Source: Leptospiraceae bacterium (GTDB taxonomy: Bacteria > Spirochaetota > Leptospiria > Leptospirales > Leptospiraceae). Taken from it: a stretch of 5,741 nt of DNA. The DNA is taken from positions 1 through 5,741 of the forward strand of contig JAIXRB010000088.1 in NCBI GenBank assembly GCA_027485405.1. The letters are read 5' to 3'. The notes under the pieces were generated by a model. It was not told the origin of the DNA, made no database searches, and saw only the letters and a program-made list of their open reading frames with translations. A program made the position numbers and the translations under genes. This document shows positions 5,111 to 5,741 of this stretch, one piece after another (position 1 is the first letter of the stretch; each line of letters starts with the position of its first letter).

Positions 5111-5741
5111 AAAACGCTGAAGAACGATTCTTAACCCTTGATTCTCTGGACCATTCTCTTAAAAAAGAGAAGTCCGATTACAAACTTGAAATCAAAAAGA
5201 AACAAGAAAAGATCCGTGAGCTCACCTTTCGAGCAGGCTCCGAAGGGCGACCTTTGATTCTTGTTTTCGAAGGATGGGATGCGGCTGGAAAAGGTGGGGC
5301 AATCCGCCGGCTCACCCAAGAGATCGACCCTAGGTTGTACGAAGTGCACAATATAGCCGCCCCCGAACCACAAGAAAAGTCTCGGCACTACCTCTGGCGG
5401 TTTTGGAACCGAATCCCCAAACAGGGGCATGTTGGTATCTTTGATCGCTCCTGGTATGGAAGAGTTTTAGTAGAAAGGGTAGAGGGATTTGCCAAAGAAG
5501 AAGAATGGAGTAGATCCTACGAAGAGATCACCTTATTTGAGGAGCAATTGACTCAGTATGGAGCCATTCTCATCAAATTTTGGCTTCATATCACCTCGGA
5601 AGAACAACTCAAACGATTTGACGCAAGGAAAGACGATCCTTTGCGCCGATGGAAGCTAACCGATGAAGATTGGAGAAACCGAGAAAAATGGGGTCTTTAC
5701 GAACAAGCGGCAAACGAAATGTTTTTAAAAACACATTCTCC
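5107..5741 (+). CDS. pap: Polyphosphate kinase 2, catalytic Pap-type domain (partial, 3' end outside window)
   Basis: The 211 visible residues are an intact PPK2 catalytic core. These enzymes move phosphate between polyphosphate and nucleotides in the cytoplasm. Walker A is GWDAAGKGG (56-64) with D58 and K62; Walker B is FDRSWYGRVLVERVEGF (112-128) with D113 and R114. Also present are IDPRLYEV (73-80), HYLWRFWNRIP (94-104), IKFWLHIT (156-163) and DEDWRNREKW (186-195). These match the C-terminal, active domain of Pap better than one-domain PPK2s that use ADP, so polyphosphate:AMP phosphotransferase (AMP to ADP) is the most likely activity. A charged coiled-looking N-terminus (about 15-40) precedes the core. 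The gene overlaps the preceding pseudokinase gene by 4 nt, with a good AGGAG site, so the two proteins are probably made together. AMP rather than ADP or GDP preference is inferred. Confidence 0.9.
   Translation, partial: MKNAEERFLTLDSLDHSLKKEKSDYKLEIKKKQEKIRELTFRAGSEGRPLILVFEGWDAAGKGGAIRRLTQEIDPRLYEVHNIAAPEPQEKSRHYLWRFWNRIPKQGHVGIFDRSWYGRVLVERVEGFAKEEEWSRSYEEITLFEEQLTQYGAILIKFWLHITSEEQLKRFDARKDDPLRRWKLTDEDWRNREKWGLYEQAANEMFLKTHS

Overview
The window looks like a spirochaete chromosome, most likely Leptospira. It has moderately low GC, short operons on opposite strands, and repeat-rich spacers around a tRNA. The protein families fit too: a HIT protein, a PPK2 pair, a ribbon-helix-helix/PIN toxin-antitoxin pair and a type I methylase with a RhuM-like neighbour. 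The genus is inferred from general resemblance; no single marker here proves it.

Positions 1-2314 (minus strand) are part of a type I restriction-modification operon. hsdM, the adenine methyltransferase subunit, is followed after 3 nt by a RhuM-family gene with a C-terminal phospholipase-D-like domain, which runs off the left edge. hsdS and hsdR are not in view and may lie beyond position 1. Positions 2315-2596 are a non-coding spacer with a candidate hsdM promoter and small hairpins. Positions 2597-3251 (minus strand) hold a complete toxin-antitoxin module: a ribbon-helix-helix antitoxin overlaps a PIN-domain toxin by 23 nt. A good sigma70-like promoter sits so close to the antitoxin ATG that its mRNA may be leaderless, and a palindrome lies just upstream of the -35.

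Positions 3401-3472 (plus strand) are a tRNA-Arg with anticodon UCG. The next 484 nt encode no convincing protein but are highly structured. The last 18 nt of the tRNA plus its trailer (about 96 nt) recur 296 nt downstream, and an inverted relative of the two-hairpin trailer lies between the copies. On one strand, all of these hairpins present GGA in their loops, resembling CsrA/RsmE binding sites.

Positions 3957-5741 (plus strand) are a tight operon: a HIT-family nucleotide hydrolase/transferase, then two PPK2-family genes overlapping by 4 nt (ATGA). The first PPK2 protein has lost the Walker-motif aspartates; the second has all the motifs and runs off the right edge. Together they match the inactive N-terminal and active C-terminal domains of the fused two-domain polyphosphate:AMP phosphotransferase (Pap), here as two genes. 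HIT enzymes often release AMP, and Pap-type enzymes recharge AMP to ADP with polyphosphate, so the operon may act in AMP salvage.
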